DNA of 64,000 bases from Catenulispora acidiphila DSM 44928 (GCF_000024025.1 NC_013131.1:8722229-8786228); one strand, 5' to 3'. Positions 55,747 through 64,000 are shown, numbered from the stretch's first letter. Notes: generated by a model from the letters alone, not told the origin. Made by a program: numbers and translations.

Positions 55747-55829
55747 GGTCCCGTAGCGCAGAGGCAGGCGCACCGCTCAGATCCACTCAAGCGACGCGGG
55801 GAACGCCGGTTCGAATCCGGCCGGGGCCA
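55747..55829 (+). ncRNA. tRNA-like RNA with swollen anticodon arm
   Basis: The acceptor GGTCCCG/CGGGGCC pairs over all 7 positions (one U-G) with discriminator A. The D arm GCGC/GCGC has an 8-base AGAGGCAG loop. The T arm is GCCGG-TTCGAAT-CCGGC with the TTCRA consensus. Between them a normal 5+7+5 anticodon arm cannot form: CCGC (55773-55776) pairs with GCGG (55796-55799) around 19 bases, or CGCT (55774-55777) with AGCG (55790-55793) around 12. The variable region would be GGAAC in the first model. CCA is not encoded. It sits exactly between the MoxR stop and the next ribosome site, so it is probably transcribed with the operon and cut out. It may not function in translation. Confidence 0.75.
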
Positions 55830-55844
55830 CCTGGGGAGGACCGC

Positions 55845-57209
55845 ATGGATCCGGAGGAGCTGAGCCGCGCGCTGTCGGCGCTGACCGCGCTGCCCGTCGA
55901 CGATCCGGTCCGGCTGCGGGTGGAGCGGGTCGCAGAGTCCTTCGTGCGCGACGGCCGCCGGCGGCGGCAGAAGGAGCAGCGGCTGCGGCGCCAGGCGGCG
56001 GACCGGGCGGTGCTGGCGGCCTCGGCGACCGGAGCCGCCGAGCGGCGCGAGGACGCGCCGTTGGAGGTGCCGGACGACGCGCACCGGGCAGACCCCGACG
56101 CGGACTCGGTCGGCACGCTGCTGCGCCCGCAGCGCTGCTACGTCTGCAAGCGGCACTACACCCGGGTCTCAGCGTTCTACCACCAGCTCTGTCCCTCCTG
56201 CGCCGCCGAGAACCTGGCGTGGCGCTCGGCCCGCACCCCGCTGGACGGCCGGCGCGCGCTGGTCACCGGCGGCCGCGTGAAGATCGGGTTCCACGTCGCG
56301 CTGATGCTGCTGCGCGACGGGGCGGCGGTGCGGGTGGCCACGCGGTTCCCGCACGACGCCATACGCCGCTTCCGGCAGGTCGAGGACAGCGCGAAGTGGC
56401 TCGACCGGCTGACCGTCACCGGCCTGGATCTGCGGGATCCGCGCCAGGTGATCGAACTCTGCGACGGGCTGCTGGCCGAGGGCGAGCCGCTGGACATCCT
56501 GATCAACAACGCCGCGCAGACCGTGCGGCGCCCCGAGTCCTCCTACGCGCCGTTGATCGCCGCCGAGCGGTCCGCGGCGGCGGAGCTCAGCGGTGGCGGC
56601 GGGCTGCGAGAGCTGGCGCCGATCGCCGGGTACCACGGCGCGGGCGCCGACGCGGTGCCGCACAGCGCCGAGCTGGCCGTGGCCGGCGGCGCCGTCGACG
56701 AGAACGGCCTGCTGCCCGACCCCTCGCCGCACAACTCGTGGTCGGCGGAAATCGGCGAGCTGGACGCGGTCGAGCTGCTGGAAGTGCACCTGGTGAACGC
56801 CGTCGCGCCCGCGCTTCTCGCCGACCGGCTGCTGCCGCTGATGACCGGCTCGCCGTCCGCCCGGCGCTACATCGTCAACGTCACGGCGGTCGAGGGGCGC
56901 TTCGAGGTGCGCAACAAGACCGCCGGGCATCCGCACACGAACATGGCCAAGGCAGCGCTCAACATGCTGACCCGCACCAGCGCCGAGGCACTGGCGCGCC
57001 GCGGCGTCTACCTGAGCAGCGTGGACACCGGCTGGATCACCGACGAGAAGCCGATGCCGCGCAAGGCCCGGCACGCCGAGTCCGGTTTCCGTACGCCGCT
57101 GGACATCGTCGACGGCGCGGCGCGGATCTACCACCCGATCGTCAGCGGCGAGCGGGGCGAGCCGTTGTTCGGCGTGTTCCTGAAGGACTATCGGGCGGTG
57201 GCGTGGTGA
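55845..57209 (+). CDS. Zinc-ribbon SDR-fold protein lacking the catalytic Tyr
   Basis: About 454 residues. The N-terminus is a helical basic segment (RDGRRRRQKEQRLRRQ), then a zinc ribbon CYVCKRHY...LCPSC (Cys98, 101, 116, 119). From residue ~135 comes an SDR Rossmann fold with TGGRVKIG and NNAAQ. At the expected YxxxK site the sequence is T365-N-M-A-K369, so the catalytic Tyr is replaced. The substrate-loop region 250-310 is enlarged. Such a protein may bind NAD(P) or RNA instead of acting as an ordinary dehydrogenase. The ATG at 55845 has GGGGAGGA directly after the tRNA-like RNA. Ten bases separate it from the next gene. Confidence 0.82.
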   Translation: MDPEELSRALSALTALPVDDPVRLRVERVAESFVRDGRRRRQKEQRLRRQAADRAVLAASATGAAERREDAPLEVPDDAHRADPDADSVGTLLRPQRCYVCKRHYTRVSAFYHQLCPSCAAENLAWRSARTPLDGRRALVTGGRVKIGFHVALMLLRDGAAVRVATRFPHDAIRRFRQVEDSAKWLDRLTVTGLDLRDPRQVIELCDGLLAEGEPLDILINNAAQTVRRPESSYAPLIAAERSAAAELSGGGGLRELAPIAGYHGAGADAVPHSAELAVAGGAVDENGLLPDPSPHNSWSAEIGELDAVELLEVHLVNAVAPALLADRLLPLMTGSPSARRYIVNVTAVEGRFEVRNKTAGHPHTNMAKAALNMLTRTSAEALARRGVYLSSVDTGWITDEKPMPRKARHAESGFRTPLDIVDGAARIYHPIVSGERGEPLFGVFLKDYRAVAW

Positions 57210-57219
57210 GCGGGTCGTC

Positions 57220-58377
57220 ATGGTGAGCGGCTTCGAGGCACGTCCCGCCGAGGAACTGGCGCCGGTCCTGGCCTGGCTGCGGCGCGGCGAGGCGGTGCGC
57301 GCCCGCACCGCGTTCCCGGCCGGCACCGCGCTGCCCGACGGCCGCCTGGACCTGTGCAAGCAGGACCTCGGTCCGCTCGGCGCCGCCGCGGTCGCCGACG
57401 CGCTGCCCGAGGGCGGCGGCCCGGTGAAGCACCTGCTGCTGGGGACCGACGGGCTCGGCGACGGCGGTGCGGCCGCGGTGGCGCCGAAGGCCGTCGCGGC
57501 CCGCGTCGAGACCCTCTACCTGGGCTGCAACAACATCGGCGGCGGCGGGGTCTGCGAGATCGCGAACCAGCTGATCGCCGCCCCCGGCGTGGTGAAGGCG
57601 CTGTGGCTCAAGCGCAACCCGGTCGGCGCGGACGGCGTGCGCGCGGTCGCCGAGACCGTGCGCGCCGGGACCGTCCTGCGCACCATCGACCTGACGCAGA
57701 CCGGGCTGGCCGCGCCGGACGTCGCGGTGCTGGTCGACGCGATGATCGCGGCCGGCGGCGGCGCCCGCGCGATCGAACGCCTCTACATCGGCGGCAACCG
57801 GCTCGGCGCCGACGGGGCGCGGGAACTGGCCCGGCTGCTGGCCGCCGGAGCCGTCGCAGAGCTCTACGTCTCGGCCGCGCGCCTCGGCGACCCCGGCGCG
57901 CAGGTGCTGGCGGCTGCATTGCGCAGCGCACCGCCCGGAGCACTGCGCCGGCTGTCGGTGGCCAGCAACGGCATCGGCCCGGCGGCACTCGCCGAGCTGG
58001 TCGCGGCCGCCGCCGCGGCGGGGGTCGAGCTGGTCGACGCCGGACGCGTGAAGGCCGCCGCCATCCTCGCCGCCGACGACAACCACCTCGACGAGCCCGG
58101 CGCCGCGACCATCGCCGCCGCCCTGGCCGCCGCTCCGCACCGCCTCGCCTTCCTCAACCTGCGCTACACCGACCTCGGCAGCCCCGGCGCGCTCCGCCTC
58201 CTCGAAGGCGCCCAGCGCGCCGCCACGCCGACCCGTTTCCTGCTCGGCGGCGGTATCGCCAAGCGGGTCAAGAAGGAACTCACCGCGCTCGCCGCCGAGA
58301 TCCCGGCGTCAGTGTTCGACGTCGCGCCGGACGTCCGGGCGATCCGCAGCGTCTACCGGACCGCGCCGCCCGCCTGA
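57220..58377 (+). CDS. Leucine-rich-repeat (RNase-inhibitor/RanGAP-like) protein
   Basis: The 385-residue protein has ~28-residue LRR units with Leu/Asn ladders: KHLLLGTDGLGDGGAAAVA, ETLYLGCNNIGGGGVCEIA, KALWLKRNPVGADGVRAVA, ERLYIGGNRLGADGARELA, RRLSVASNGIGPAALAELV, and AFLNLRYTDLGSPGALRLL. This is the horseshoe type used for protein binding. It lies ten bases downstream of the zinc-ribbon SDR gene and probably belongs to the same operon as a sensor or adaptor. Confidence 0.88.
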   Translation: MVSGFEARPAEELAPVLAWLRRGEAVRARTAFPAGTALPDGRLDLCKQDLGPLGAAAVADALPEGGGPVKHLLLGTDGLGDGGAAAVAPKAVAARVETLYLGCNNIGGGGVCEIANQLIAAPGVVKALWLKRNPVGADGVRAVAETVRAGTVLRTIDLTQTGLAAPDVAVLVDAMIAAGGGARAIERLYIGGNRLGADGARELARLLAAGAVAELYVSAARLGDPGAQVLAAALRSAPPGALRRLSVASNGIGPAALAELVAAAAAAGVELVDAGRVKAAAILAADDNHLDEPGAATIAAALAAAPHRLAFLNLRYTDLGSPGALRLLEGAQRAATPTRFLLGGGIAKRVKKELTALAAEIPASVFDVAPDVRAIRSVYRTAPPA

Positions 58378-58536
58378 CGCCGCGACCAGCCGACCCGGCC
58401 GGGCCACCCGACCCGACCCAGCCCGACGACCCGGCTGGACGCCGCAGTCTGACAACCCGACCGGCACCGGAACCGCCGCCGTGACGGCGCGCACAGCCAC
58501 CGGAACCGGCCGCTACCGGCGGTCTATGCTCGGCGC

Positions 58537-59478
58537 ATGTTCGCTGTGAGCGCCGTGCGCATCGACCCCAAGGACCCCCTGTCCGGCCTCGAGCTCGGGG
58601 AGCGCGACGAGCCCGCGCCCCGCGCGGGCTGGACCGCCGTCACGGTGAAGGCCGCGGCGCTCAACCACCACGACCTGTGGACCCTGCGCGGCGTCGGCAT
58701 CACCGAGGACAAGCTGCCGATGATCCTGGGCTGCGACGGCGCGGGCGTCGACGACGACGGGAACGAGGTGATCATCCACTCGGTGATCGACCCGCGCGAC
58801 GGCAAGCCGTCCATCCTCACCGAGGCCTACGACGGCACGTTCGCGCAGAAGGTGCTGGTCCCGAAGGCCAACCTGGTGCCCAAGCCCGCCGCACTGTCCT
58901 GGGAGCAGGCCGCGTGCCTGCCGACCGCCTGGCTCACCGCCTACCGCATGCTCTTCCGCAACTCCGGTCTGCGGCCCGGTGACACGGTGCTGATCCAGGG
59001 CGCCGGCGGCGGGGTGGCGACCGCGGCGATCGTGCTGGCGCGGGCCGCCGGCTTCCGGGTGTGGACCACGTCGCGCAGCGAGGAGAAGCGGGCGCGGGCC
59101 GTGGAGCTCGGAGCGCACGCCGCCTTCGCGTCTGGCGCCCGGCTGCCGGAGCGGGTCGACGCGGTGATGGAGACCGTCGGCGCCGCGACCTGGTCGCACT
59201 CGGTGAAGTCGCTGCGCCCCGAGGGCACGATCGTCATCTCCGGCGCGACCTCCGGCGCCATGCCGCCGGCCGAGCTGACCCGCATCTTCTTCCTGCAGCT
59301 GCGGATCGTCGGCTCCACCATGGGGTCGCTGGACGAGCTCAAGGCGCTGGCCCGGCTGTGCGAGGCGACCGACGTGCGGCCGGTCGTCGACTCGGTGCTG
59401 CCGCTGTCCGAGGCCCGGACCGGGTTCGCGCGGATGGAGCAGGGCGAGGCGTTCGGCAAGATCGTCTTCACGCTCTGA
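58537..59478 (+). CDS. Quinone-oxidoreductase-like MDR protein
   Basis: The 313-residue zinc-independent medium-chain dehydrogenase/reductase has a GroES-like N-terminus (ALNHHDLWTLRGVG, LGCDGAGVD), the nucleotide motif IQGAGGGVATAAIVLARAAG and the family end EQGEAFGKIVFTL. It probably reduces quinones or enones with NADPH. TATGCT six bases before the ATG indicates a leaderless transcript. It is not obviously linked to the upstream operon. Confidence 0.88.
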   Translation: MFAVSAVRIDPKDPLSGLELGERDEPAPRAGWTAVTVKAAALNHHDLWTLRGVGITEDKLPMILGCDGAGVDDDGNEVIIHSVIDPRDGKPSILTEAYDGTFAQKVLVPKANLVPKPAALSWEQAACLPTAWLTAYRMLFRNSGLRPGDTVLIQGAGGGVATAAIVLARAAGFRVWTTSRSEEKRARAVELGAHAAFASGARLPERVDAVMETVGAATWSHSVKSLRPEGTIVISGATSGAMPPAELTRIFFLQLRIVGSTMGSLDELKALARLCEATDVRPVVDSVLPLSEARTGFARMEQGEAFGKIVFTL

Positions 59479-59492
59479 CCGGACCCCGCCCG

Positions 59493-59536
59493 CTGCCACG
59501 GCGCTGAATCAGCCCTGCCACGGCTCTGAATCAGCC
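59493..59536. repeat. 22-bp tandem duplication at a convergent gene end
   Basis: CTGCCACGGCGCTGAATCAG and its copy (one mismatch) are repeated at 59493 and 59515. The second copy contains the stop codon of the leftward HelD copy 2. Confidence 0.9.
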
Positions 59537-61948
59537 TTCGACGTCGATGATCCCCAACCGCTGTGTCGCCCGGGTCAGCGCCACGTAGAGATCGTTCTCG
59601 CCGTGCTGGGCGGTGACGATCGCCGCCGGGTCGACGACCAGCACCGTGTCGAACTCCAGTCCCTTGGCCTGGCGCACCGGCAGCACGACGGTGCGCCGCT
59701 CCAGATCCGGGTCCGAGCCGTACCCCGCCTCGGGCAGCCGCGCCGACACCGCAGCCGCCACCTCGGCGAGGCGTTCGGCGGGCACCAGCACCGCCATCCG
59801 TCCGGTGTCCCCGGCGGCCAGCTCCGCGTCCTCGCGCAGCGCCAGCTCCGCGACCTTCTCAGCGAGCGAAGACGCCGGCACCGACACCCGCCAGGGCTCC
59901 TCGCCGCTGGAGCGCACCGAGCGCGGCGGCTTCAGCCCCGGGTCGATGCGCTCGAGCACCTCCGCGGCCAGGGCCATGATCTCCGAGGGCGTGCGGTAGT
60001 TCACCGTCAGCTCCGCCAGCCGCCACCGGTCCCCGACGTGCGGCGCGAGCGTCGTGTCCCAGGACGCCGCACCGGCCGGGTCGCCGGTCTGCGCCACGTC
60101 GCCGACCAGGGTCATCGACCGCGCCGGGCAGCGCCGCATCAGCAGCCGCCAGGCCATCGGCGAGAGCTCCTGCGCCTCGTCCACGATGACGTGCCCGAAG
60201 GTCCAGGTCCGGTCGGCCATCGCGCGCTCGGCGACGCTGCGGCCGTCCACCTCCTCGAACCGCTCGGCCAGCATCTCGGCCGAGACCAGGTCCACGGCGG
60301 TGACGATCTCCTCGCGCGGGTCCTCCAGGTCGATCGACCGGGAGCCCTCGGCCACCTCCAGCGCGCCCTGCGCGTAAGCGATCCGGGCCCGGCGCTCCGC
60401 CTCGGCGCGCGCCGCCGCCTCGGCGGTGTCGGAGTCGCCGAGCAGTTCCGCGGCCTCGTCCAGCAGCGGGATGTCGGCGGCCGACCAGCCGCCGGGGGTG
60501 CGGATCAGCAGGTCGATCTCAGCGTCCGTCAACAGCGGCGCGCCCTCGGCGCTGGCCTCGCCGACCTCGCCAACCGCCCCGACCTCGTCCACGGCCTCGC
60601 GCAGCAGTTCCGGCGTCGCGAACAGCTCGGCCAGCATCCGCTGCGGGGTCAGCTGCGGCCACAGCCAGTCCAGCGCCTCCTGCACGCTCGGCTCGTCGAC
60701 CAGCGACGCCGCGACCTGGTCACGGTCGGCCCGGCCCAGGAACACGCCGTCGGCCATCTCGGCGGGGTCCTCGCCGAGCTCCTCGGCGATCAGGTTCACC
60801 ATCGCCAGCGTCTCCTGGCGGTGCGGGTCGTCGTTGAGCCGGTCCACGACCTGCCCGGCCAGGGTGTCGATGATGTGCTCGGCGAACGCCTTGCGCCCCA
60901 GGTTGGGCAGCCGGCTCGCCTTGCGCCCCAGCTCGCGGGCGGCCTCGCAGGTCTCCCGGTCCAGCCGGTACTTCACGCCCTCGTAGACCACTTCCAGCAC
61001 GTCCTCGGGCACGCGCTGCCGGGCCCGCACCGCACCGGCGATCAGCTCGGCCATCGCCGCCCGGCCCTTGATCTCGGCGACCTCCGGCGCGTCGGCGCGC
61101 GAGGCCCGCACTCCCGGGAACATCTCCCCGACCGTGGACAGCACCGCACTGGTCTCCCCCAGCGCCGGTAGCACATGCGAGACGTAGCGCAGGAAGGTCG
61201 GGTTCGGCCCGACGATCAGCACGCCGCGCTTGGCCAGCCGCTCGCGGTAGGTGTAGAGCAGGTAGGCCGCGCGGTGCAGCGCCACGGCGGTCTTGCCGGT
61301 CCCGGGACCACCCTGCACGACCAGGACGCCGCGCAGCTCCGACCGGATCGCGTGGTCCTGTTCGGCCTGGATGGTCTCCACGACGTCGCGCATGCGGCCG
61401 GTGCGCCCGGCGGTCAGCGCCGCCAGCAGCGCGCCCTCGCCGACCAGCCCGGAGGCGTCTCCGTCGGCCGCGACGTCCAGGTCGAGCACGTCGTCGTCGA
61501 TCCCCACGACGGTCCGGAACCGGGTGCGGATGCTGCGCCGCCGCCGCACGCCCTGCGGCGCCGCGGAGGTCGCCACGTAGAAGGGCCGCGCCGCCGGGGC
61601 ACGCCAGTCCAGCAGCAAGGGGTCGAAGTCGCCGTTCTCGTCGAGGATGCCGATCCGCCCGACGTAGCGGCGTTCGCCCTCGGCGAGGTCCAGGCGGCCG
61701 AAGCAGAGCCCTTCCTCGGCCGCGTCCAGCTGGGCGAGCCGGCCGGCGCCGCCGGCGGCCAGGCCGTCGCGCTCGGTGCGGGCCTGCTGGGTCCCCCCGG
61801 AGGCCTGCAGCACGCCGGACAGCTGACCTGCGGCGTGGGCGCGCAACGTGTCGAGCCGGGTGTACAGGAGGTCGAGGTACCGCTGTTCGTGGAGGATTTC
61901 TTCCGTGCCCCTTGACAAAACGCCTCCCGATGCCTCAGAATCAAGCAC
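59531..61948 (-). CDS. HelD-type UvrD-like helicase (copy 2)
   Basis: The 805-residue SF1 ATPase shares the HelD order of copy 1: N-terminal coiled coil, CFGRLDL, LLLDWRAPAARPFYVATS, Walker A GGPGTGKT at 213-220, VIVDEAQELSPMAWRLLMRR, and C-terminal AKGLEFDTVLVVDPAAIV with YVALTRATQRL. HelD proteins act on RNA polymerase and some give rifamycin tolerance; that role here is unproven. The GTG at 61948 and a TTG at 61918 are both possible. The TTG has GGGAGG close upstream. It follows the MFS gene on the same strand, and an inverted repeat lies just upstream. Confidence 0.9.
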   Translation of the reverse strand: MLDSEASGGVLSRGTEEILHEQRYLDLLYTRLDTLRAHAAGQLSGVLQASGGTQQARTERDGLAAGGAGRLAQLDAAEEGLCFGRLDLAEGERRYVGRIGILDENGDFDPLLLDWRAPAARPFYVATSAAPQGVRRRRSIRTRFRTVVGIDDDVLDLDVAADGDASGLVGEGALLAALTAGRTGRMRDVVETIQAEQDHAIRSELRGVLVVQGGPGTGKTAVALHRAAYLLYTYRERLAKRGVLIVGPNPTFLRYVSHVLPALGETSAVLSTVGEMFPGVRASRADAPEVAEIKGRAAMAELIAGAVRARQRVPEDVLEVVYEGVKYRLDRETCEAARELGRKASRLPNLGRKAFAEHIIDTLAGQVVDRLNDDPHRQETLAMVNLIAEELGEDPAEMADGVFLGRADRDQVAASLVDEPSVQEALDWLWPQLTPQRMLAELFATPELLREAVDEVGAVGEVGEASAEGAPLLTDAEIDLLIRTPGGWSAADIPLLDEAAELLGDSDTAEAAARAEAERRARIAYAQGALEVAEGSRSIDLEDPREEIVTAVDLVSAEMLAERFEEVDGRSVAERAMADRTWTFGHVIVDEAQELSPMAWRLLMRRCPARSMTLVGDVAQTGDPAGAASWDTTLAPHVGDRWRLAELTVNYRTPSEIMALAAEVLERIDPGLKPPRSVRSSGEEPWRVSVPASSLAEKVAELALREDAELAAGDTGRMAVLVPAERLAEVAAAVSARLPEAGYGSDPDLERRTVVLPVRQAKGLEFDTVLVVDPAAIVTAQHGENDLYVALTRATQRLGIIDVEG

Positions 61949-61950
61949 GT

Positions 61951-61964
61951 ACCAGTTTTCTGGT
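61951..61964. promoter_or_regulatory. Inverted repeat upstream of HelD copy 2
   Basis: ACCAG-TTTT-CTGGT is a perfect 5-base-arm palindrome immediately upstream of the GTG at 61948. It could be an operator or part of the 5' leader if the TTG start is used. Confidence 0.35.
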
Positions 61965-62070
61965 TATGCGGGTGTGCCCGAAAACTCTACGATAGCAGAT
62001 GCCATCGCAGAGCCTTCGGGCTCGTTTTGTTTTCCGGGGGCGCCTGCGGTACTTCCGCGCCGCGTGCCGA

Positions 62071-63534
62071 TCAGCCGGTCGTGACCACCAGGTCCCCCTC
62101 CACGTCGGCCAGCGCCTCGGCCTCCGCCTCGCTGTGCACGTTCCGGGTCCGCAGCGCGATCACCGCGGCGCACGCGACCGCGATCGCGCAGGCGGTCAGC
62201 GCCCACGACAGTCCGGAGGTGAACGCCGCGGTGGGCTGCACGCCCTTCTTCACCTCGCTGGTCACCCGCGCCGTGGAGACCGCGGAGAAGATCGCGAGTC
62301 CGAGCGCGCCGCCGACCTGCTGCGAGGCGTTCAGCAGCGCCGCGGCCAAGCCCGCCTGGTGGTGCGGGACGCCGGCGTTGGCGGCCGTGGTGATCGCCAC
62401 GAACAGGAACCCGAGACCGATCGCCATGATCACCATGCCGGGCAGCAGCCCGCTGACGTAGGAACCGTGGACCTTCAGCTGCGCCAGCAGGTAGATGCCG
62501 ACCGCGGCGATCGCCGATCCTGTCACCACCACCGGCCGGGTACCGACCTTGCCGACCAGCTTCGGCGCCGCTCCCGCCCCGATCCCGACACCGATCGTGA
62601 TCGGCAGGTAGGCCAGACCCGTGCGGATCGGCGACCAGCCCTCGACGTTCTGCATGTACAGGGTGAGGAAGAAGAACATGGAGATGAAGCCGGCGACTCC
62701 GACCAGCTGCGTGACGTCCGCGGCGACCAGACCGCGGATCCGGAAGACCGACAGCGGCAGCAGCGGGTTGCGGGTGAGGCGCTCGTTGACGACGAACCCG
62801 ACCAGCAGCAGCCCGGCGCCGGCCAGCTCCACCACCGTCCGCACCGAACCCCAGCCCTGGTCGGGCGCCTTCACCAGACCGAACACCAGCAGGAGCATCC
62901 CGGTGGTGACCAGGAACGCGCCGACCAGATCCAGACCCTTCAGCGCGACCTTCTTGCCGTCGGGCTCGAACATCCGGAACGCGGCGACCAGGATCACCAC
63001 GCAGAACGGCGGGTTCACGAACATCACCGAGCGCCACCCGGGACCGTCGGTGAGCAGCCCTCCGGCCAGCACGCCGACCGCCGAGGCGAGCCCGGCCACC
63101 GCACCCCACGCACCGAGCGCCTTGGTTCGGTCCGCCCCCTCCTTGAAGGTGGTGGTGAGCAACGACAGCGCGGCGGGCATCATCAAGGCGGCGCCGACAC
63201 CCTGCACCAGCCGCGCGCCGACCAGCAGACCTGCGCTGTTGGCGAAACCGCCGGCCAGCGAGGCCACACCGAACAGCATGGTCCCGGCGACCAGGATCCG
63301 GCGCCGGCCGAACAGGTCGGCGGCACGTCCGCCGAGCAGCATGAAGCCGCCGTAGGTGAGCAGATAGCCGCTCGGCACCCACTGCAGGCCCTGCGTGCTG
63401 AAGTGCAGATCCTGGCGGATCGACGGCAGTGCCACGTTCACGATCGAGGCGTCCACCAGATCCAGGAACGCGACACCGCACAACAGCAGCAGAATGAGCT
63501 TGCCCCTGCCGGTTGATAGGAAGGATGCAGACAC
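62071..63534 (-). CDS. DHA2-family MFS drug exporter
   Basis: The 487-residue transporter has about 14 helices. The DHA2/EmrB-type pattern is visible: FLDLVDASIVNVALPSIRQDL in helix 1, YLLTYGGFMLLGGRAADLFGRRR (motif A), LVQGVGAALMMPAALSLL, and the antiporter motif C region GLASAVGVLAGGLLTDGPGWR. It probably exports drugs or toxic metabolites using the proton gradient. The GTG at 63534 follows GGAGGGGG. A divergent MarR gene is probably its repressor. Confidence 0.9.
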   Translation of the reverse strand: MSASFLSTGRGKLILLLLCGVAFLDLVDASIVNVALPSIRQDLHFSTQGLQWVPSGYLLTYGGFMLLGGRAADLFGRRRILVAGTMLFGVASLAGGFANSAGLLVGARLVQGVGAALMMPAALSLLTTTFKEGADRTKALGAWGAVAGLASAVGVLAGGLLTDGPGWRSVMFVNPPFCVVILVAAFRMFEPDGKKVALKGLDLVGAFLVTTGMLLLVFGLVKAPDQGWGSVRTVVELAGAGLLLVGFVVNERLTRNPLLPLSVFRIRGLVAADVTQLVGVAGFISMFFFLTLYMQNVEGWSPIRTGLAYLPITIGVGIGAGAAPKLVGKVGTRPVVVTGSAIAAVGIYLLAQLKVHGSYVSGLLPGMVIMAIGLGFLFVAITTAANAGVPHHQAGLAAALLNASQQVGGALGLAIFSAVSTARVTSEVKKGVQPTAAFTSGLSWALTACAIAVACAAVIALRTRNVHSEAEAEALADVEGDLVVTTG

Positions 63535-63549
63535 GGGAGACCCCCTCCG

Positions 63550-63575
63550 GTACGCTTACTTTGAATTCCGTACGT
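63550..63575. promoter_or_regulatory. MarR operator candidate between exporter and regulator
   Basis: GGTACG and CGTACG flank an AT-rich CTTACTTTGAATTC core. TGAATTCCGTA recurs as TGAGTTCCGTA at the start of the MarR gene. The region is short (58 bases) and must serve both promoters. Confidence 0.5.
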
Positions 63576-63592
63576 TACGAAGAAGGTATCAT

Positions 63593-64000
63593 ATGAGTTC
63601 CGTATCACCTACTGATGCCGCGGCCACCCGGGAACGCCGGCGCACCATGAACCAGATCACGGACACCTTCCGCGAGATGTCCGTGGTGATGACGGTGCTC
63701 AACCTGCGGGCCGGCGAGCAGGTGGGGCTGCGGGACGTGGAGATGAAGGCGCTGGACGTGCTGATGCGCGACGGCGCCATGAGCGCCAAGGCGCTCGGCC
63801 AGCGCCTGGGCATGCACCCGGCGACCATGACCGGGATCCTGGACAAGCTGGAGAAGTCCGGCTGGGTCGTGCGCGAGCGCAGCCCGGAGGACCGGCGCGT
63901 GGTGCTGATCCAGCCGGTGCGCGAGCGGGTCGGGGAGGTCGTGCGGCTGTTCGCCGGGATGAACGGCACCGCGATCGAGCTGCTGGACCGCTATGACACC
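63593..64000 (+). CDS. MarR-family regulator (partial, 3' end outside window)
   Basis: The frame is open from an ATG at 63593 (GAAGAAGG site) to the right edge, 136 codons. The winged helix is complete: VEMKALDVLMRDGAMSAKALGQRLGMHPATMTGILDKLEKSGWVVRERSPEDRR, followed by the strand VVLIQPV. The DxRR wing motif is typical of MarR. It is divergent from the MFS exporter and likely controls it in response to a ligand. Confidence 0.88.
   Translation, partial: MSSVSPTDAAATRERRRTMNQITDTFREMSVVMTVLNLRAGEQVGLRDVEMKALDVLMRDGAMSAKALGQRLGMHPATMTGILDKLEKSGWVVRERSPEDRRVVLIQPVRERVGEVVRLFAGMNGTAIELLDRYDT

Noticed and set aside
61949-62070. Rifamycin-associated element upstream of HelD copy 2
   Set aside because: Only a short ACCAG/CTGGT palindrome was found; the long GC-rich inverted repeat expected of such an element was not seen.

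Overview
The window is chromosomal DNA of a high-GC, spore-forming-type actinomycete (Streptomyces/Catenulispora-like). This is inferred from strong G/C third positions, GTG/TTG starts, many leaderless promoters (TANNNT six to eight bases before the start codon), a fused kgd 2-oxoglutarate dehydrogenase gene, a cysO-cysM...murI-MBL-rph-rdgB cluster of the type known in mycobacteria, a DUF6104 gene behind kgd, and two HelD-type helicases. No rRNA, CRISPR array, insertion sequence or prophage was seen.

Layout. 1-6433 looks like a defence or conflict island: a TIR-domain gene cut by the left edge and an XRE/helix-turn-helix gene read leftward, and, divergently, a tight four-gene operon with an E2-like protein, a JAB(JAMM)-E1(ThiF) fusion, an unknown 252-aa protein and a membrane protein. 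6557-12472 has a GH130 glycosidase/phosphorylase, an MHYT-type membrane sensor, a large GT4 glycosyltransferase with an extra C-terminal helical domain, a leaderless Cys-rich micro-ORF and an unknown gene. 12651-21752 has a VPS62-like membrane protein, a divergent SDR/MarR pair with a clear palindromic operator, an LCP protein, HelD copy 1 and an unknown membrane protein. 21852-27859 is housekeeping (undecaprenyl pyrophosphatase, FAD oxidoreductase, AI-2E-type transporter, GroES-like protein, Bcp peroxiredoxin). A class-I tRNA with a UAG anticodon lies at 27914. 28088-37415 holds the rdgB/rph/MBL/murI and cysM/cysO cluster with a cysteine-type leader peptide. 37573-47676 has pgi, an OmpR-type two-component system, kgd (with an apparent +1 frameshift), DUF6104, and a DUF4097/PadR pair.

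48116-58377 is a second accessory block: two related helical-repeat-like proteins, a metallopeptidase-like/vWA protein and a tandem-AAA MoxR-like ATPase, all joined by 4-base start/stop overlaps. They are followed directly by a tRNA-like sequence with a swollen anticodon arm, a zinc-ribbon SDR lacking the catalytic Tyr, and a leucine-rich-repeat protein. This looks like a MoxR-vWA conflict or RNA-linked system. The right end has a quinone-oxidoreductase-like gene, HelD copy 2, a DHA2-family MFS exporter and its divergent MarR regulator (cut by the right edge).

The two most promising undescribed systems are the E2/JAB-E1 operon (no visible ubiquitin-like partner) and the MoxR-vWA operon with its tRNA-like RNA. 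All functions are read from sequence motifs and remembered family knowledge; no database search was run.
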